DNA of 64,000 bases from an uncultured Pelagibacteraceae bacterium (GTDB lineage: Bacteria; Pseudomonadota; Alphaproteobacteria; Pelagibacterales; Pelagibacteraceae). The stretch lies in contig CACOGI010000001.1 of the NCBI GenBank assembly GCA_902626725.1, forward strand, positions 62,001 through 126,000, read 5' to 3'. Position 1 is the stretch's first letter, and every line of letters starts with the position of its first letter. The position numbers and the translations under genes are program-made. A model generated the notes under the pieces. It searched no databases. It saw nothing but the letters and a program-made list of their open reading frames with translations, and was not told where the DNA came from. Positions 61,069 to 64,000 of the stretch are shown piece after piece.

Positions 61069-61097
61069 TTGACATTTTGTTGTCATTTTTCATACTT
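61069..61097 (+). promoter_or_regulatory. Candidate accA promoter: TTGACA - 17 nt - ATACTT
   Basis: Exact -35 TTGACA at 61069-61074; -10-like ATACTT at 61092. Confidence 0.45.
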
Positions 61098-61110
61098 ATG
61101 CAATAAGTAT
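61092..61110. promoter_or_regulatory. Perfect inverted repeat ATACTTAT-GCA-ATAAGTAT overlapping the accA -10 region
   Basis: 8-bp arms and 3-nt spacer read directly; 6 nt upstream of the accA ATG. Confidence 0.5.
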
Positions 61111-61115
61111 TTAAT

Positions 61116-62216
61116 ATGAAAAATTATCTCAATTTTGAAACAGATATAAAAAATTTAGAAAATGAGTTAGAAAAACTAAAAGACCCTTTTAACGAGGAGG
61201 GACTTTCTGAAGTGGATACTCAAAAGATTTCTAATATCCAGCAAGAAATTGATTTAAAATTAAAAACAATTTACGATAACCTCGATCCTTGGCAGACCAC
61301 TATGGTTGCTCGACACGAAGATAGGCCAAAATCAAAATTTTTTATTGATAACTTGTTTGAAGATTTTATTTCATTATCTGGTGATAGAAACTATGGAGAA
61401 GATAAATCTGTAATTGCAGGTTTTGCAAAGTTTGAACAAAAATCTGTTTTAGTGATCGGTCAAGAAAAAGGAGACAATCTTGAAAATAGAATCCAAAGAA
61501 ATTTTGGAATGATGAGACCCGAGGGTTATAGAAAAACAATTAGACTCATGAATTTAGCTAACAAGTTTGGAATTCCAATTATATCTTTTATTGATACTCC
61601 TGGCGCTTATCCAGGTGTTGGGGCCGAGGAGCGAGGACAAGCAGAGGCGATAGCGAAATCAATTGAATGCTGCATGAACTTAACGGTACCCACTATAGCA
61701 ATTATTATTGGCGAGGGCGGTTCTGGTGGAGCCATAGCATTGGCTTCATCCAATAAAGTTATCATGTTAGAAAATTCAATCTATTCGGTAATTTCTCCAG
61801 AAGGATGTGCTACAATACTTTGGAGAGATCCAAAAAAAATGCTAGAGGCTGCAGAAGCGATGAAGTTATCAGCAAAAGATTTATTGAATTTAAAAATTAT
61901 CGATGAAATTATTAATGAACCAGTTGGAGGAGCTCATAGAGATAAGAATAAAATACTGGAAAATGTTAAGACTTCATTAAGTCAGAATTTAAATTTATTT
62001 GATGGGATGAGTGGAGATGAAATCTTAATACAAAGAAAAAATAAATTTTTAAAAATTGGAAGAGAAAAAGGATTCATTGATAATCCAGAAGAAATCAGTG
62101 ATTTAAATAAAACTACGAACAAGTTTAGTTTTGATGTTCAATTTTTAAAAGATAATAAAATAAAAGTTTTTATAACTTTAGCCATAGTAGCTATTTTATC
62201 TTTTTTAATACTATAG
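61116..62216 (+). CDS. accA: Acetyl-CoA carboxylase carboxyltransferase subunit alpha with hydrophobic C-terminal tail
   Basis: DRNYGEDKSVIAGFAKF, SFIDTPGAYPGVGAEERGQAEAIAKS, GEGGSGGAIALASSNKVIMLENSIYSVISPEGCA. Confidence 0.96.
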   Translation: MKNYLNFETDIKNLENELEKLKDPFNEEGLSEVDTQKISNIQQEIDLKLKTIYDNLDPWQTTMVARHEDRPKSKFFIDNLFEDFISLSGDRNYGEDKSVIAGFAKFEQKSVLVIGQEKGDNLENRIQRNFGMMRPEGYRKTIRLMNLANKFGIPIISFIDTPGAYPGVGAEERGQAEAIAKSIECCMNLTVPTIAIIIGEGGSGGAIALASSNKVIMLENSIYSVISPEGCATILWRDPKKMLEAAEAMKLSAKDLLNLKIIDEIINEPVGGAHRDKNKILENVKTSLSQNLNLFDGMSGDEILIQRKNKFLKIGREKGFIDNPEEISDLNKTTNKFSFDVQFLKDNKIKVFITLAIVAILSFLIL

Positions 62217-64000
62217 AGCGCCACAACAACGTTTATATTTTTTGCCTGAGCCACAAAAACATGGCTCATTTCTACTCATTTTTTTTCCAATATATTTAGG
62301 ATCAACATTTCTTTGTTTGATTTCACTCTCTTTTTTTAATGGGGCTATATTAACTTTTAAATTAAGAAGTATAGTAATAAAATCTAATTTAAGTTTAGTT
62401 AATAAATTTTCAAATAATTCAAAAGCTTCTTTTTTATATTCAATTAAAGGATCTCTTTGACCATATGATCTTAATCCAATTACTTGTCTTAATTGTTCTA
62501 AATATTGTATGTGAGATTTCCAATTTAAATCAATAGATTGTATAAATATTCTTTTTTCAATTTCCTTAGCTTGCTCAAGGCTTAATATTTTTACTCTTTC
62601 TTCTCTTAAAGTCTTGAACATTTCTTTCAGTTTTTCACTAATTACATTACCAGACATTTCATTTAAAGATTTAATTTCTTGTAAATCAAAATTTTTGCCC
62701 ATTATAGATCTAATTTTATTATCAAATTCATTATTTTTTGGTTCACTTATTTTTTTTGATTTAAGTTTTATTAAATCATCAATTATTTCTTGTAAAAATT
62801 CATCGGAATATTCAAATATGTTTTCACTAGAAATTACCTTTTTTCTTTGTGAAAAAATTACATGACGTTGGTCATTAAGAACATTATCAAATTTGATTAG
62901 AGTTTTTCTTATATCAAAATTTCTTGCTTCAACTTTTTGTTGTGCTCTTTCAATAGCTTTATTTATCCAAGGGTGATCTATGCTTTCCCCATCTTTAAGA
63001 CCCAACTTTTCTAAAATATTATTCATAGACTCAGAACCAAAAATTCTCATTAGATCATCTTGAAGACTCACAAAAAACAATGAACTTCCTTCATCACCCT
63101 GTCTTCCAGATCTTCCTCTTGCTTGATTGTCTACTCTTCGAGACTCCATTCTCTCAGTTCCTATAACAAATAAACCTCCTAAATTTTTTATTTTGTTTTT
63201 ATTTTCATTTATTTTGTCATTAGAAAGTGAATCTTTTTTTCCACCAAGCTGAATATCAACCCCTCTTCCAGAGATACTTGTTGTAATTATTACAGAATTT
63301 TCTTTTCCTGCATTCGCAATTATTTCAGCTTCATTTGCGTGATTTTTAGCATTTAAAACTAAATGTTTTATTTTTTCTTTTTTAAGAAGATCAGAATAAA
63401 TTTCGGATTTATTTATACTTGATGTAAAGATAAGTAATGGCTGTCCAATAGAGTGACATTCTTGAATCTTTTTTATAATAGCAAAGTTTTTTTCTTTTTC
63501 TGTTCTAAATATTTGATCATTTAAATCTTTCCTGATCATTGGATTATTTGTTGGAATAACGATCACTGATAGATCATAGATTTCAAAAAATTCTTGAGAC
63601 TCGGTTAATGCAGTACCTGTACATCCAGATATTTTTGAGTAAAGTTTAAAGTAATTTTGATATGTGATTGATGCTAAAGTTTGATTTTCAGCTTGAATTT
63701 CAATTTTTTCTTTAGCCTCTAGGGCTTGATGTAGACCATCTCCATATCTTCGTCCTTCTAAAATTCTTCCAGTTAATTCGTCAATTATTTTTAATGAGCC
63801 ATCTTTTACTATGTAATCTTTTCCTTTTGTAAATAAATGATTTGCTCTTAAGGCTTGATTAACATGATGGACTAGAGATAAATTTTCTGGATCATAAAAA
63901 TTATTATTCTTTAAAATTCCTGCTTTTGTAAAAATTTTTTCAACATTATTAATACCAGTATTTGTAAGTAAAACATTTCTATCTTTTTCATCTATTTCAA
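62211..64000 (-). CDS. secA: Preprotein translocase SecA, C-terminal part, truncated at window end
   Basis: TTSISGRGVDIQLGG, GTERMESRRVDNQARGRSGRQGDEGSS, C-terminal SRNEPCFCGSGKKYKRCCG; frame stays open to 64000. Confidence 0.96.
   Translation of the reverse strand, partial: EIDEKDRNVLLTNTGINNVEKIFTKAGILKNNNFYDPENLSLVHHVNQALRANHLFTKGKDYIVKDGSLKIIDELTGRILEGRRYGDGLHQALEAKEKIEIQAENQTLASITYQNYFKLYSKISGCTGTALTESQEFFEIYDLSVIVIPTNNPMIRKDLNDQIFRTEKEKNFAIIKKIQECHSIGQPLLIFTSSINKSEIYSDLLKKEKIKHLVLNAKNHANEAEIIANAGKENSVIITTSISGRGVDIQLGGKKDSLSNDKINENKNKIKNLGGLFVIGTERMESRRVDNQARGRSGRQGDEGSSLFFVSLQDDLMRIFGSESMNNILEKLGLKDGESIDHPWINKAIERAQQKVEARNFDIRKTLIKFDNVLNDQRHVIFSQRKKVISSENIFEYSDEFLQEIIDDLIKLKSKKISEPKNNEFDNKIRSIMGKNFDLQEIKSLNEMSGNVISEKLKEMFKTLREERVKILSLEQAKEIEKRIFIQSIDLNWKSHIQYLEQLRQVIGLRSYGQRDPLIEYKKEAFELFENLLTKLKLDFITILLNLKVNIAPLKKESEIKQRNVDPKYIGKKMSRNEPCFCGSGKKYKRCCGAL

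Overview
AT-rich, gene-dense alphaproteobacterial chromosome segment. Gene content and synteny fit the SAR11/Pelagibacter group; this is inferred from protein reading, with no database search. It runs from the 3' end of lepA to a partial secA. Most of it is core housekeeping: gyrB, regB-like kinase, cobS/cobT-like pair, aroKB, def-fmt-truA, dapDE, argB, yidC-yidD-rnpA-rpmH, dcd-murA, hisD, infA, cspA, hisS-hisZ-hisG, folC-accD-trpABF-pyrF-ihfB-rpsA-cmk-aroA, lptBC-kdsD, argDF, kdsB, pheA, dnaX-ybaB-recR, glcB, accA. RNA genes: tRNA-Ser(GGA), tRNA-Thr(GGT), tRNA-Phe(GAA), tRNA-His(GTG) and a 4.5S-type SRP RNA. No CRISPR array, rRNA, IS element or prophage was seen. Accessory content: a five-gene glycan cassette between lepA and tRNA-Ser, and a three-gene RmuC / PD-(D/E)XK / ExoI-like nuclease cluster. 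Best second-look items: (1) non-canonical tRNA elbow positions, with the same A18/G55 combination in tRNA-Phe and tRNA-His; (2) tRNA-His 4 nt upstream of hisS, preceded by a small ORF ending in HSHFH; (3) DnaA-box-like sites upstream of gcrA; (4) a hydrophobic C-terminal tail on AccA; (5) in-phase slippery sites in dnaX; (6) very short divergent promoters that imply near-leaderless mRNAs; (7) the nuclease cluster.
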